Part shown: positions 37,455 to 46,373 of the stretch, piece by piece
How the letters are laid out: each line of letters starts with the position of its first letter
Numbering within the stretch: position 1 is the first letter of the stretch
NCBI RefSeq assembly: GCF_018588585.1
Contig: NZ_JAEUFG010000004.1
Location: forward strand, 124,001-188,000
DNA length: 64,000 nt
Source of the DNA: Bacillus sp. SM2101
GTDB taxonomy: Bacteria > Bacillota > Bacilli > Bacillales > SM2101
Direction of reading: 5' to 3'
Notes under the pieces: generated by a model
The model's input: the letters and a program-made list of their open reading frames with translations, nothing else
Database searches by the model: none
Told to the model about the DNA's origin: nothing
Position numbers and translations under genes: made by a program

Positions 37455-38372
37455 TTATTTTTTGACCATTCCCTTTACTACAAACGCAACATTAGCTGGT
37501 CTTTCCGCTAACCTACGCATAAAGTAGCCATACCAATCTGTTCCATATGGTACGTACACTCTCATTTTATATCCTTCGTTTGAAAGCTCCAGTTGGCGTT
37601 CTGTTCTTATTCCATATAACATTTGAAACTCGAATTGATCATTCGGAATATTGTGCTCTTTAACGAGTTGTTTAGTATATTCTATAATCGCATCATCGTG
37701 GCTTGCTACAGCTGTATAATTCCCATTTAATAAATGCATTTTTATAATTTTTTTAAGGTTGTCATCTACATCTTTCTTATCAGGAAATGCTACTTCAGGG
37801 GATTCTTTGTATGCCCCTTTTACTAGCCGTAGATTAGGATGATAGTCATTTAAGTCTTCAATATCTTTTTCTGTTCTATATAAATATGATTGGATAACTG
37901 TCCCTACATTATCAAACTCTTTTCTTAACTCTTTGAAAATATCTATTGTTTTCTGGCATCGAGAATAGTCTTCCATATCGATAGTAACGAACACACCATT
38001 GTCTTTTGCAGCTTGTAAAATTCTACGCATATTTCTCATTACCACTTGGTCAGATATATCCAAACCCATAGAAGTCATTTTTAATGATAGCTGTGAATCT
38101 AAATTTTCTCTACCAATTGCCTTAATTGCTTCAATTGACTGATCTGCCATTTCGTTAGCTTCTTTTTCGTTATCAACAAATTCACCTAAATAGTCAATTG
38201 TTACAACTAGCCCTTTACTATTTAGCTCTTTAATCACATCAACAGCTAGGTTAATCGTTTCCCCTGCAACAAACCTACCTGCACCAAAACGCAAACCGTA
38301 TTTTTTTGCTAACTTTGTCATAGGTTTATTCTTTGATAAAAATAAGAAAAAGTTTTTCATCACTTGTTCCAA
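37455..38372 (-). CDS. fadM: proline dehydrogenase FadM/PutB-type
   Basis: This flavin-dependent proline dehydrogenase oxidises proline to pyrroline-5-carboxylate. The 305-residue single-domain protein ends with the family block YVPYGTDWYGYFMRRLAERP, which binds proline, and also shows VTIDMEDYS and LRLVKGAYKE. I take the TTG at 38372 because AGGAGGT lies 9 nt before it; this gives the length of the B. subtilis YusM/FadM protein. An in-frame ATG upstream lies before the ribosome site. Position near the fad genes matches B. subtilis. No pyrroline-5-carboxylate dehydrogenase gene is adjacent. Confidence 0.93.
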   Translation of the reverse strand: MEQVMKNFFLFLSKNKPMTKLAKKYGLRFGAGRFVAGETINLAVDVIKELNSKGLVVTIDYLGEFVDNEKEANEMADQSIEAIKAIGRENLDSQLSLKMTSMGLDISDQVVMRNMRRILQAAKDNGVFVTIDMEDYSRCQKTIDIFKELRKEFDNVGTVIQSYLYRTEKDIEDLNDYHPNLRLVKGAYKESPEVAFPDKKDVDDNLKKIIKMHLLNGNYTAVASHDDAIIEYTKQLVKEHNIPNDQFEFQMLYGIRTERQLELSNEGYKMRVYVPYGTDWYGYFMRRLAERPANVAFVVKGMVKK

Positions 38373-38744
38373 TTTATAATAACCTCCTTTTTGTAACCGC
38401 ATTCATTTGAGTTAGCAGAGTCCTCAAAAAGTGTGGAAAAAGATGTTGTATAAACTTTGTACAAGCTATCCTGAAATGAGCTTTCCTCTTCGTAGTTTGA
38501 GTATATGTCATTTCGTAGCTATGTGTAATTTCACTGTTCATGATCGTATGTGTTTTTTCGAGCAGTTAGTAGCCCCACTTTAATACGCCTACCACCATGA
38601 TTTCTTCTTCGTACTTTTTAAACTCGCATTTTTAAGAAGGCTGTATTTATTTTTTCTACTAGCCAGCATTATTTTATCATCTTTTATTATTTTTGAATAT
38701 AATTTAACGCTATTTTTGTCGAAAATATGACAAATTGTTTAACA

Positions 38745-38880
38745 GGCTATTTTCACATTGGTTGTTGCTTTTCGTTTTAAGTTTTTCTAACGTTCGTGTC
38801 ATCTTTTCAACATTAAGATCAAACCCAATTTTAATGTCCATTTTTAGTAATAATAGCAACAAAGTTTACGATAAAAGCGT
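38745..38880 (+). repeat. interspersed palindromic repeat (copy C)
   Basis: This 136-bp element in the 576-bp gap before the coat-like genes opens GGCTATTTTCACATTGGTTG, then GTTGCTTTTCG, and closes AGCAACAAAGTTTACG, then ATAAAAGC, like copies B and D. The remainder of the gap (38373-38744) shows no gene. Confidence 0.7.
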
Positions 38881-38948
38881 TAATAATAATTTGTATAGGT
38901 ATTAGCCGTTAGGGAACGATAAATTTTGAAGTTAATAAGGAGGGTTTA

Positions 38949-39218
38949 ATGATGCAGCAACAAAATATGACTCAAAACCAAACAATGGCAATGCCACAGC
39001 CACCACAAGTAATATCAACAAAAGACTCGATGTACTTAACTGACATGCTTTCTTGGAATTTATTAGCTATGAAGAAAGCACATTTCTTTGCTAGACAATG
39101 TCAAGATCAAGAAATTATATCAGCTATAGAGCGAGCTGGACAAATGCATCAACGACATTACGGTATAATAATGTCCCATTTGCAAAATAACAATCAGCGA
39201 ACCCAACCAATGCAATAA
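38949..39218 (+). CDS. CotF-like small coat-associated protein
   Basis: This 89-residue, Gln/Met-rich protein has a helical core (LTDMLSWNLLAMKKAHFFAR). It resembles the first half of CotF-type spore coat proteins. AAGGAGG lies 5 nt before the ATG. It is 16 bp upstream of a second CotF-like gene in the same direction, so the two probably act together. Spore-coat location is inferred from family likeness. Confidence 0.78.
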   Translation: MMQQQNMTQNQTMAMPQPPQVISTKDSMYLTDMLSWNLLAMKKAHFFARQCQDQEIISAIERAGQMHQRHYGIIMSHLQNNNQRTQPMQ

Positions 39219-39234
39219 GGAGGTAACATCATCA

Positions 39235-39570
39235 ATGAATAATCAAAACAAAATTCAAAACCCAAAAACACCGACACCTCAAACACCTGAAATGAACGAA
39301 CGTGATTTTTTAAATGACATGCTTGCAACTGAAAAATATATGACAGATTCTTACTGTACAGCATTGAATGAAGCAAGTCATCAAGCACTTTATCAAGATA
39401 TACAAAATGTCTTTAACGAAACGCAAAATTGTCAAAGACAGCTATACAACCTAATGTTCCAAAAAGGTTGGTACAAAATCGAGGCTAGTGAACAACAGAA
39501 GCTACAACAATCTTATCAACAATTCCAAGGCTATACGAGTCAATTTCCATATAACAATATGACCCAATAA
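39235..39570 (+). CDS. spore coat protein, CotF family (YusN-like)
   Basis: This 111-residue protein has a CotF domain (helical block NDMLATEKYMTDSYCTALNE, then LYNLMFQKGWYKIE), the pattern of the YusN and CotF group. GGAGGT is 10 nt upstream. It is linked with the preceding coat-like gene, and a terminator follows. In B. subtilis yusN also lies next to fadM. Function is structural by analogy. Confidence 0.87.
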   Translation: MNNQNKIQNPKTPTPQTPEMNERDFLNDMLATEKYMTDSYCTALNEASHQALYQDIQNVFNETQNCQRQLYNLMFQKGWYKIEASEQQKLQQSYQQFQGYTSQFPYNNMTQ

Positions 39571-39597
39571 GAAAAATCTCTCATCCTGATTCTCCCC

Positions 39598-39633
39598 GAC
39601 AAGCGCTTTATTTAAAGGTGCTTGTTGTTTTTT
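39598..39633 (+). terminator. terminator of the coat gene pair
   Basis: CGACAAGC and GCTTGTTG, extended by CTTTA/TAAAG, form a stem followed by a run of T about 30 bp after the stop. Confidence 0.85.
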
Positions 39634-39697
39634 ATTAGAACTTGAGGTTAGGAAAATAACATTTCGGCAGCCAGTCTAACCAAAGATACCTTTACCA

Positions 39698-39737
39698 AAG
39701 TAGGACACACACAACTCTTTGTGTCTGCCCTACTTTG
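39698..39737 (-). terminator. hairpin at the end of yusU
   Basis: AAAGTAGG and CCTACTTT, with inner CACA/TGTG pairing, form a stem that includes the last yusU codons. The T-run is weak. Confidence 0.55.
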
Positions 39738-39978
39738 ATGTACGATGTTCTTCATTTAATTGTTTAATTTCAGCGATAACCTTCTTCATTTCTTCCTTTG
39801 CATCTGGGTACATTTCATTCCAATGCTTAGCCAATGCAGGCATGCTTTTCGCAATATGAGTATAAAGCGCCCACATCTCAACCTTTTTGATTGTATCAGG
39901 AGTATGTTGACCAACTAATAAATCAGCATATTTTTCAAGTAAACCGTCAAACTGCTCTATAAATTTTTGTTCCACCAT
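39730..39978 (-). CDS. yusU: DUF2573 family protein YusU
   Basis: This 82-residue conserved Bacillus protein of unknown function shows LLEKYADLLVG and AKHWNEMYP, the YusU pattern. The ATG at 39978 (MVEQKFIEQF) has AGGGG 5 nt before it. The gene is convergent with the coat pair and divergent from the SIMPL gene. No motif suggests an activity. Confidence 0.82.
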   Translation of the reverse strand: MVEQKFIEQFDGLLEKYADLLVGQHTPDTIKKVEMWALYTHIAKSMPALAKHWNEMYPDAKEEMKKVIAEIKQLNEEHRTSK

Positions 39979-40075
39979 CTCAGCCCCTTTGAACAAATAC
40001 TTTAACTGTATATATTATAATCTTACACTTTACTACATACAATTTATTACTCCTAAAAAAGAAAGGGTTGTTTCG

Positions 40076-40774
40076 ATGAATTCGTACCCTTATTACAATC
40101 CTTTTCCTAAACAGCTAAATAAAAGACACACTCAACATGACAAAGTTGAGCCACATATCATTGTCGAAGGACGTGGGAAAGTAACTGTAAAACCAGACCT
40201 AGTTTCTATGCAATTAGGTGTTATTACTGAGGATCAGAGCGCCACCACTGCTCAACAACAAAATGCATTACAGTCAACACAGCTTATTCGTTCTTTAATT
40301 GAGTTGGGAATTGACAAAAATGATATTGAAACAATGGCATATAACGTATTTCCAAAGTATAAAACAGTTGATAACGAAAGCATACTAGAAGGATTTAAAG
40401 TTACACACCAGTTAAAAATTACGGTTCGAAACAGCCATATGTCTGGCAAAATTTATGATGTAGCATTTCAAAATGGAGCTAGCAGTGCTGGAAGATTAAG
40501 TTTTGAATTATCAGATCCTGACCCCTACTACCTGCAGGCTCTACAAGCTGCTGTAAATCATGCCATTCGAAAAGCTGCTGTCATTGCAGAAACGATTCAT
40601 GCACAAATAAATCAAACTCCTACAAAGATTAAAGAGCTTGGTCACCCTCCATACAGGACATTTTCTGAAGAACAACCACTTATGTCTACAACAATTACTC
40701 CTACTACATCTATTCTGCCTAGAGAAATTAGCATAACTGCGGAAATTGAAGCTCAATTTAATTATAAGAACTAG
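40076..40774 (+). CDS. SIMPL-domain (DUF541) protein
   Basis: This 232-residue protein has a SIMPL/DUF541 domain: the opening IIVEGRGKVTVKPDLVSMQL and the ITAEIEAQF end are diagnostic. Family members are often periplasmic or secreted and can form ring-like assemblies; no signal peptide is visible here and the role is unknown. I use the ATG at 40076 (MNSYPYYNPF), with AAAGGG about 8 nt upstream; the Tyr/Asn/Pro-rich first 20 residues look like a spore-protein tail. Confidence 0.85.
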   Translation: MNSYPYYNPFPKQLNKRHTQHDKVEPHIIVEGRGKVTVKPDLVSMQLGVITEDQSATTAQQQNALQSTQLIRSLIELGIDKNDIETMAYNVFPKYKTVDNESILEGFKVTHQLKITVRNSHMSGKIYDVAFQNGASSAGRLSFELSDPDPYYLQALQAAVNHAIRKAAVIAETIHAQINQTPTKIKELGHPPYRTFSEEQPLMSTTITPTTSILPREISITAEIEAQFNYKN

Positions 40775-40849
40775 CCTGTTGATCAAGTCCTCAAAAAAGC
40801 AAGAGCATAGCTATACTAATTGTTCTTCTTGACTAATCGACCCAAAAAC

Positions 40850-41011
40850 GGCTATTCTCGCATTGGTTGTTGATATACGTACTAATATATAAGCACGTAT
40901 CCATCTAGTGTACCGGGCATCTTTTCTAATTTTACAATTATTAAGCTCTAATAAAATTCATCAAATTGTCCATTGTTCATAAAAATAACAACAAAGTTTA
41001 CGAAAATAGCC
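40850..41011 (+). repeat. interspersed palindromic repeat (copy D, well preserved)
   Basis: This 162-bp element fills the gap before the ABC operon terminator. It opens GGCTATTCTCGCATTGGTTG, shares TCGTACTAA-like and GGCATCTTTTCT blocks with the tandem array at 9.5-10.2 kb, and closes ACAACAAAGTTTACGAAAAT, then AGCC. It links the dispersed copies and the tandem array into one family. Confidence 0.75.
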
Positions 41012-41020
41012 TATAAAAAA

Positions 41021-41056
41021 ACAGCCAGGGAGAGAGCCTGCTCTCTCCCTGGCTGT
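41021..41056 (-). terminator. strong terminator of the ABC/LytTR locus
   Basis: ACAGCCAGGGAGAGAG and CTCTCTCCCTGGCTGT form a perfect 16-bp stem with a 4-nt loop and six T on the minus-strand 3' side. Confidence 0.93.
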
Positions 41057-41074
41057 CTTATTGTATAGCTTTTA

Positions 41075-41782
41075 CTAGTCAAACCTTCTTTTCTTATAAG
41101 TAATTAACGTAACAGCAATCGCTACAACTACCCAAATAAGAAGGATAAACAGATTTCCAAAAATATCGCTATAGCTTCCAGTATCATTAAATTGAGTCCA
41201 CATATAATTAAATTGCTCACTCGGTAAATAGCTTACTAGCTTTATAATCAATTCATTATCTGTCACCGAAGTGAATATAGAACCCATTCCTAATATGACC
41301 AAAATTGGCATTCCAACTACTCCGGTTTCCATTACTGTACGAGAAAGTAAACCAATCATTGTACCAACCGAAATATATATAATTAATCCTACAATTAACA
41401 TCAATATAAAGAGTGGTAAAGATACCATCTGAAAATCACTAAGAAACATAACACCAGCAACGACAACCATTGTAGCTGCGGCTGATAATGTACTTTTTCC
41501 TACTAGAATCTCCAATGTACTAGCTGGTGAAAGTAATAGTCCTCTCAGTGTATTTTTTTCTTTTTCTTCAGCGACTATAGAAGCTTGTACGAAAGTCCCT
41601 ACTAGCGTAAAAGTTAAATTAATTATAAACATTTGAGAGATTCCATCATTACTACCTACTCTACCAAAATAAGCTGCAAGTACTAAAGGCATAGCGATTG
41701 TTAATAGCATGTAAGAATTTTTAAGTAAATCAATCCAGTCCTTAATAAAGATTGCATTTACTCTTTTCAATGAAAATATCAT
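41075..41782 (-). CDS. ABC-2 type transporter permease
   Basis: This 235-residue membrane protein has about six spans and an ABC-2 fold: an N-terminal span, a VAEEKEKNTLRGLLLSPAS cytoplasmic coupling loop and four or five C-terminal spans. It overlaps the ATPase gene by 4 bp and must be its partner. Such pairs export small lipids, peptides or antibiotics, or act as NatAB-type Na+ extruders; the sequence does not show which. A strong terminator follows. Confidence 0.88.
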   Translation of the reverse strand: MIFSLKRVNAIFIKDWIDLLKNSYMLLTIAMPLVLAAYFGRVGSNDGISQMFIINLTFTLVGTFVQASIVAEEKEKNTLRGLLLSPASTLEILVGKSTLSAAATMVVVAGVMFLSDFQMVSLPLFILMLIVGLIIYISVGTMIGLLSRTVMETGVVGMPILVILGMGSIFTSVTDNELIIKLVSYLPSEQFNYMWTQFNDTGSYSDIFGNLFILLIWVVVAIAVTLITYKKRRFD

Positions 41783-42627
41783 ACTAATTCCCTCCCAGTT
41801 AATTGTACAAAAATATCTCCGAGTGTCGGCTCATTTGAATGTATAGAAACAATATCACCTGATTTCATCAGTTCATAAATTTGTTTTGCCCCTTGTTCAT
41901 CCTTATCTACAACTATAGTTCGATCCCCTTTTAGCAATAACGAAATGGAAGGATCTGCAAATTTAGTGCGTAAATTTTGAGGTGTATCGAGTAACTCAAT
42001 CTCGCCATTATTAAGAAATGCAACACGATCACAAATCTCTTCTGCCTCTAACATGTCATGTGTTGTTAAAAAGATTGTCGTTCCCTCTTCATTTAATTGG
42101 CGCAAACCATTGTGAATATTTTTCGTATTTGCTGGATCCAATGCTGATGTTGGCTCATCTAAAAATAATAGGTCAGGCTTATGAAGAATGGCACGAGCCA
42201 ACGTCACTCTTTGCTTCATTCCTTTAGATAGCTTTTTAACTTGTGTTTTTTTCTCATTAACTAGGTTGACAGATTCTAATACTTCATCAATTCTGTTCAC
42301 ATCCACATCATATAGCTTACAATAGAGCACAAGATTATCGTAAACAGACAGTCGATCATATAGCCCACTATTATCTGTTAATACACCAATTCTTTTCATA
42401 TAAGCAGGATCTTTTAATTTGCTTACATGTTCTCCGAACACTTGAACCTCTCCAGATGTATGTAGAAGTTGAGATGTTAATATTTTAATAGTTGTTGTTT
42501 TTCCTGATCCGCTTGGACCTAAGAAACCGAAAGTCTCCCCTTTTTTTACATTAAAAGAAACATCCTTCAAAGCTACTTTATTTTTAAATGACTTAACTAA
42601 ATTACTTACTTCAATAATATTGTTCAT
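41779..42627 (-). CDS. ABC transporter ATP-binding protein
   Basis: This 282-residue ATPase has Walker A GPSGSGKTTT, signature LSKGMKQR, Walker B LLFLDEPTSALDP and the H-loop LTTHDM. The C-terminal extension of about 70 residues is typical of DrrA/NatA-like exporters. AAAAGGAG precedes the ATG. It forms a pair with the following permease. The upstream LytTR fusion gene, in the same direction 180 bp away, is its likely regulator. Confidence 0.92.
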   Translation of the reverse strand: MNNIIEVSNLVKSFKNKVALKDVSFNVKKGETFGFLGPSGSGKTTTIKILTSQLLHTSGEVQVFGEHVSKLKDPAYMKRIGVLTDNSGLYDRLSVYDNLVLYCKLYDVDVNRIDEVLESVNLVNEKKTQVKKLSKGMKQRVTLARAILHKPDLLFLDEPTSALDPANTKNIHNGLRQLNEEGTTIFLTTHDMLEAEEICDRVAFLNNGEIELLDTPQNLRTKFADPSISLLLKGDRTIVVDKDEQGAKQIYELMKSGDIVSIHSNEPTLGDIFVQLTGRELV

Positions 42628-42807
42628 AACATTAACTCCTTTTCCTAAAATTTCCGATTTAGTTAATTGTTTGTTTCGCTGTTGTATTTAGTATAAGCTC
42701 ATTTCTTTTTACTAGCATTAAATTTTAGGTGAAAAGAGTATATCTGTTGATGAATAAATCCTTTTTATAGATGATTGGCGTTTCAAATTATGTATTATCA
42801 TCAGATT

Positions 42808-43914
42808 TTATATTCCAATTATGCCCTTCAAATCATTTAATTTACCTTTTGATAACGGGATTGAGCTTTTTTTCGCATCATCTAGAATTAAACTGTAACT
42901 ATTACGTGTCCAGGTTATAACTTCTCTTACCTTTTGCAAGTTTACAATATAAGAACGATGGCACCTGAAGAAACCAAATGGATATAAGCGATCAAATAAT
43001 TCATTTAATGTATAAGAACACGCAAAAGTCTCCCCTTTCACATGTAAATGAGCGATTCCGTCATTACTTTCAATAAAATCTATTTCTGTTGGATCAAAGA
43101 GAATGATCTTTTCATTCACTTTAGCCGGAATCTTTTCAAAACGAACTTGTGTATTGATTACTTGATCCTCTTTAACATCTTGAATATTTTTCTCAGTTAT
43201 TTCCGCATTTGAAGCTGCTTTATTTTTTGTCGTCCTGTTGTTATTCTTAATAATCTCCTTTTTAACGCCTTCGCCATCAGCTACATCTATCTTTTTTAAC
43301 CCTTCTCCATTCAAACGATACACACAGTTCGTCATAATAATCGCATTTTCAAGATCGCTCGTCGTCAATAATATTGCTTTCCCCTGCTCAGCAAGTTCTT
43401 CAATTATCCTTTTTACAATCATTTTACTTTCAATATCAACATTTTGTGTTGGTTCTTCCATGATGAAAAACTGTGGATCTTGTAAAATTACCCGGGCAAT
43501 TTGCAAACGCTTCTTTTCAGAAAAGCTAAGCTTGTCGATTTTTGTATTCTGTTTATCTATTAAACCAACCATTTTAACAATAACTTCAATATCGCCATCC
43601 ACATTATACAGCCGCTTAATGAATTGTAAATATTGTTTCGGTGTCAGGCGTTCATAATAGCCATCATCAGACAATAGGACACCTATGTTAGGACTTATAT
43701 CTTTAAAATTACCTATAAATGGTTTTTGGAAATAATTAATTCCTCCTCCAGATTTAGGTAATCTATCGGTCAGTATTTGAATGAATTGTCCACCAACTTC
43801 AATGTTACATTGGATTGCAACGATGTCTCCATTATGTATTGTTAAGTCTATAGGTGGGAATAAGACCGTATTCCCAATATTCCTTTCAAGCTTTTTCAGA
43901 CTTAATATGCCCAT
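42808..43914 (-). CDS. degenerate ABC domain fused to LytTR DNA-binding domain
   Basis: This 368-residue protein starts with about 210 residues of ABC-ATPase fold and ends with a LytTR DNA-binding domain (about 260-368, hallmark FFRCHRSYIVNL). The ABC part is degenerate: where Walker A should be, residues 36-44 read QCNIEVGGQ without the Lys, the signature is LSFSEKK and the switch His is replaced (TTSDLE), while Walker B-like FFIMEEP remains. It probably senses or docks rather than hydrolyses ATP and regulates the adjacent exporter. An Asn/Lys-rich linker (222-240) joins the parts. Fusion proteins of this type occur in Bacillaceae but I know of no characterised member. Confidence 0.88.
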   Translation of the reverse strand: MGILSLKKLERNIGNTVLFPPIDLTIHNGDIVAIQCNIEVGGQFIQILTDRLPKSGGGINYFQKPFIGNFKDISPNIGVLLSDDGYYERLTPKQYLQFIKRLYNVDGDIEVIVKMVGLIDKQNTKIDKLSFSEKKRLQIARVILQDPQFFIMEEPTQNVDIESKMIVKRIIEELAEQGKAILLTTSDLENAIIMTNCVYRLNGEGLKKIDVADGEGVKKEIIKNNNRTTKNKAASNAEITEKNIQDVKEDQVINTQVRFEKIPAKVNEKIILFDPTEIDFIESNDGIAHLHVKGETFACSYTLNELFDRLYPFGFFRCHRSYIVNLQKVREVITWTRNSYSLILDDAKKSSIPLSKGKLNDLKGIIGI

Positions 43915-44086
43915 AGCTTGTTCACCCCTGTTTAATCCAAAGTTGTAATAAGATACCTATTTATCCCTAAATTATACATTAAAACTATAAACATAATGCA
44001 AAAATAAAAAAATGAAGATCAAAAAATTCATTTTTTATCTCTTCTACTTCATAATATTAAGTGATATGAAAATTAAGGAGTTGGTT

Positions 44087-44917
44087 ATGTTGAATTCAAT
44101 ATCAAGCACAGTTTCATTACATAATGGCATTGATATGCCATGGTTAGGGTTGGGGGTATATAAGGCTGAGGATGGCAAGCAAGTAATAGATGCAGTTAAA
44201 GCTGCTATTCGTGCTGGGTACCGAAGCATTGACACAGCAGCAATATACAAAAATGAAGAAGGTGTCGGGCAAGCGATTAAACAAAGCGAGATACCCCGTG
44301 AACAATTATTTATTACATCAAAGGTTTGGAACTCTGATCAAGGCTTTGAATCAACTTTACGTGCTTTTGAAGAAAGTCTTGCGAGACTTAACCTCGACTA
44401 CTTAGACCTTTATCTTATTCACTGGCCTGTCGAAGGCAAATACAAAGAAACGTGGCGCGCTCTCGAACAGCTTTATAAAGATGGAAAGGTCCGTGCAATT
44501 GGTGTAAGTAACTTCCATGTCCATCATTTACAAGATTTATTAACTGAAGCAGAAATAAAGCCTATGGTGAATCAAGTAGAATTTCATCCAAAATTATTAC
44601 AAGAAGAGTTGCGTAACTTTTGCCGAGAGCATCAAATTCAGTTTGAAGCTTGGTCACCTTTAATGCACGGAAAATTACTAGATAACGAACTTTTAACTGA
44701 GATTGCAAACAAACATAACAAAACAGTAGCTCAAGTAATTTTAAGATGGGATTTACAAAGTGGTGTTGTAACAATACCAAAATCAACAAAAGAGCCTCGA
44801 ATCATTGAAAATGCTTCTATCTTTGATTTTGAATTAACAAATGAAGAAATGCGTACAATAAATGACTTAAATGAAGATTTACGTTTCGGACCAGATCCCG
44901 ATAATTTTGACTTTTAA
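44087..44917 (+). CDS. yvgN: aldo/keto reductase YvgN-like (methylglyoxal/glyoxal reductase)
   Basis: This 276-residue NADPH-dependent aldo/keto reductase is very similar to B. subtilis YvgN, which reduces glyoxal and methylglyoxal. The catalytic tetrad is present: Asp and Tyr in SIDTAAIYKNEEGVG, Lys in ITSKVWN and His in LIHWP. The NADP loop IPKSTKEPR is intact. The ATG at 44087 (MLNSISSTVS) has AAGGAG 6 nt upstream; earlier ATGs lack sites. It is a single gene with its own terminator and role in aldehyde detoxification. Confidence 0.92.
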   Translation: MLNSISSTVSLHNGIDMPWLGLGVYKAEDGKQVIDAVKAAIRAGYRSIDTAAIYKNEEGVGQAIKQSEIPREQLFITSKVWNSDQGFESTLRAFEESLARLNLDYLDLYLIHWPVEGKYKETWRALEQLYKDGKVRAIGVSNFHVHHLQDLLTEAEIKPMVNQVEFHPKLLQEELRNFCREHQIQFEAWSPLMHGKLLDNELLTEIANKHNKTVAQVILRWDLQSGVVTIPKSTKEPRIIENASIFDFELTNEEMRTINDLNEDLRFGPDPDNFDF

Positions 44918-44942
44918 TAGAAAGTAATTGTCTTAACTGTTG

Positions 44943-44989
44943 AAGGGGCTATCTCATTACTTGTGAACAACTTAGTAAGCCCCTTTTAA
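44943..44989 (+). terminator. terminator of yvgN
   Basis: AAGGGGCT and AGCCCCTT arms with an inner partial pairing enclose a 27-nt loop and are followed by T residues. Confidence 0.75.
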
Positions 44990-45068
44990 ATTTAACATTA
45001 TTTATTTTCTCTGTTGAGATTCGCTGTTGTCCTTTGTCCAATGAAAACTTTCTTAGTTTCTTTGAGCC

Positions 45069-45425
45069 TCATTTTCTCAACTTCATATATGCTGATGGAT
45101 CTAGTTCTTCACTCTCAATAACGACGGCTGTTAATCCATCATTTGACACAGTTTCATGCCACTCACCTTTGTTCCAAAACACTGCATCCCCAGCTTCTAC
45201 ATATTGTGTTTCATCATTTTCACCTCTAACAGTGCCACTTCCACTTACGACTAATAGCAGCTGATCAGAAACTGCTTGGTGATAGCCGACGATACCTTCT
45301 TTATTTAGATACATGAATCCAATATGAGCTTTTTTATCTATGATACCTATACGCGACATGACAAAGTTTGAATCAAATTGTGTTATTTCTTTTCCCATAT
45401 TTCTATTAAACTGATATATTTTCAT
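45069..45425 (-). CDS. cupin-domain protein
   Basis: This 118-residue single cupin has the beta-barrel motifs GYHQAVSDQLLLVVSGSG and AGDAVFWNKGEWHETVS; the His and Glu of the first motif are partly replaced. No enzyme family is indicated. A G-rich ribosome site precedes the ATG. The gene stands alone. A small-molecule-binding role is all that can be inferred. Confidence 0.82.
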   Translation of the reverse strand: MKIYQFNRNMGKEITQFDSNFVMSRIGIIDKKAHIGFMYLNKEGIVGYHQAVSDQLLLVVSGSGTVRGENDETQYVEAGDAVFWNKGEWHETVSNDGLTAVVIESEELDPSAYMKLRK

Positions 45426-45520
45426 TTATGACTCCCCCTACCATTTAATTTCAAGCGGTTAATTTTTAGTTAACTCAAATACAATAAAAAAAATTATAAT
45501 TTTACATTTTATAGTAACTG

Positions 45521-46210
45521 TTATTTTTTAGAGAAGTCTATTAACATATTTTCTGGAATAGGAGAATTCCCTATATCTTTTGACAACATAATGAGCTCAT
45601 TACATAAAAAACGACTGCGTCTTGATGGATATGTAGGTTCCATATTTTCACCTATACAGACTCTCTCAGGTTGAACATTAAAAGTCCCAATTGGCACTTC
45701 ATTAACTTTAGCATTATCAAAGTAAATTCGAAAATATTCGTTTTCATTCCAAGTTAACCTAACTGTTCTTTGTTCTTCACAGCATAACATTGGTGTATCA
45801 ATAATAACTGAATTTACTTCTTGATCTAATGAGAGCCAAACCTTAAATTTCCGTTGATGAACATTGTAAAAGCATAAGAAAAAATTATTTTCAATAGCTG
45901 TAGGATATGAATTATCTCGAATCATAAAAAAATATATATAATCTGGATTTGATATGCCCTCCATTGATTTAGTATTAAAAGTCCATTCAATCATACCTTC
46001 CTTCTTATTGAAAGGAATATTAAGTGATTTTCGGCTATCAGGAGAAATCCAAGTACCATTGGATCCATAATATTTGTAATAAATCATATTATTTAGATTA
46101 AAATCACAATGTGCAGCTTCTTCAACCTTAGGTGGGTTTAGTAAATATACATATCTGTCTACTTTATTAAGTGCTTTTGCTTTATACTTTTTTAGTTTAC
46201 TTTTAATCAT
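45521..46210 (-). CDS. hypothetical protein, possible concanavalin-like fold
   Basis: This 229-residue cytosolic-type protein has no signal peptide or membrane span and a Lys-rich N-terminus (MIKSKLKKYKAKALNKV). The alternating hydrophobic pattern, with WTFNTKS, RTVRLTWNENEYFRIYFDN and VCIGENM, resembles LamG/concanavalin A-like beta sandwiches, but I cannot name a family. I take the ATG at 46210 because GGGGAG is 9 nt upstream. It is downstream of the penicillin acylase-like gene in the same direction. Confidence 0.65.
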   Translation of the reverse strand: MIKSKLKKYKAKALNKVDRYVYLLNPPKVEEAAHCDFNLNNMIYYKYYGSNGTWISPDSRKSLNIPFNKKEGMIEWTFNTKSMEGISNPDYIYFFMIRDNSYPTAIENNFFLCFYNVHQRKFKVWLSLDQEVNSVIIDTPMLCCEEQRTVRLTWNENEYFRIYFDNAKVNEVPIGTFNVQPERVCIGENMEPTYPSRRSRFLCNELIMLSKDIGNSPIPENMLIDFSKK

Positions 46211-46373
46211 GAATACATTCTCCCCTTTTTTCATCAATAAAAAAATCACCCCCATAGAAAGTTTGCTTAAACGAGGATGACTATATATTCTATTTCAATA
46301 CTGTTAAAAAAATGTTATAAAAGATTCTGACCATCTACTAACTATGACGCATACCTTTTAAATATTAGTTAAA

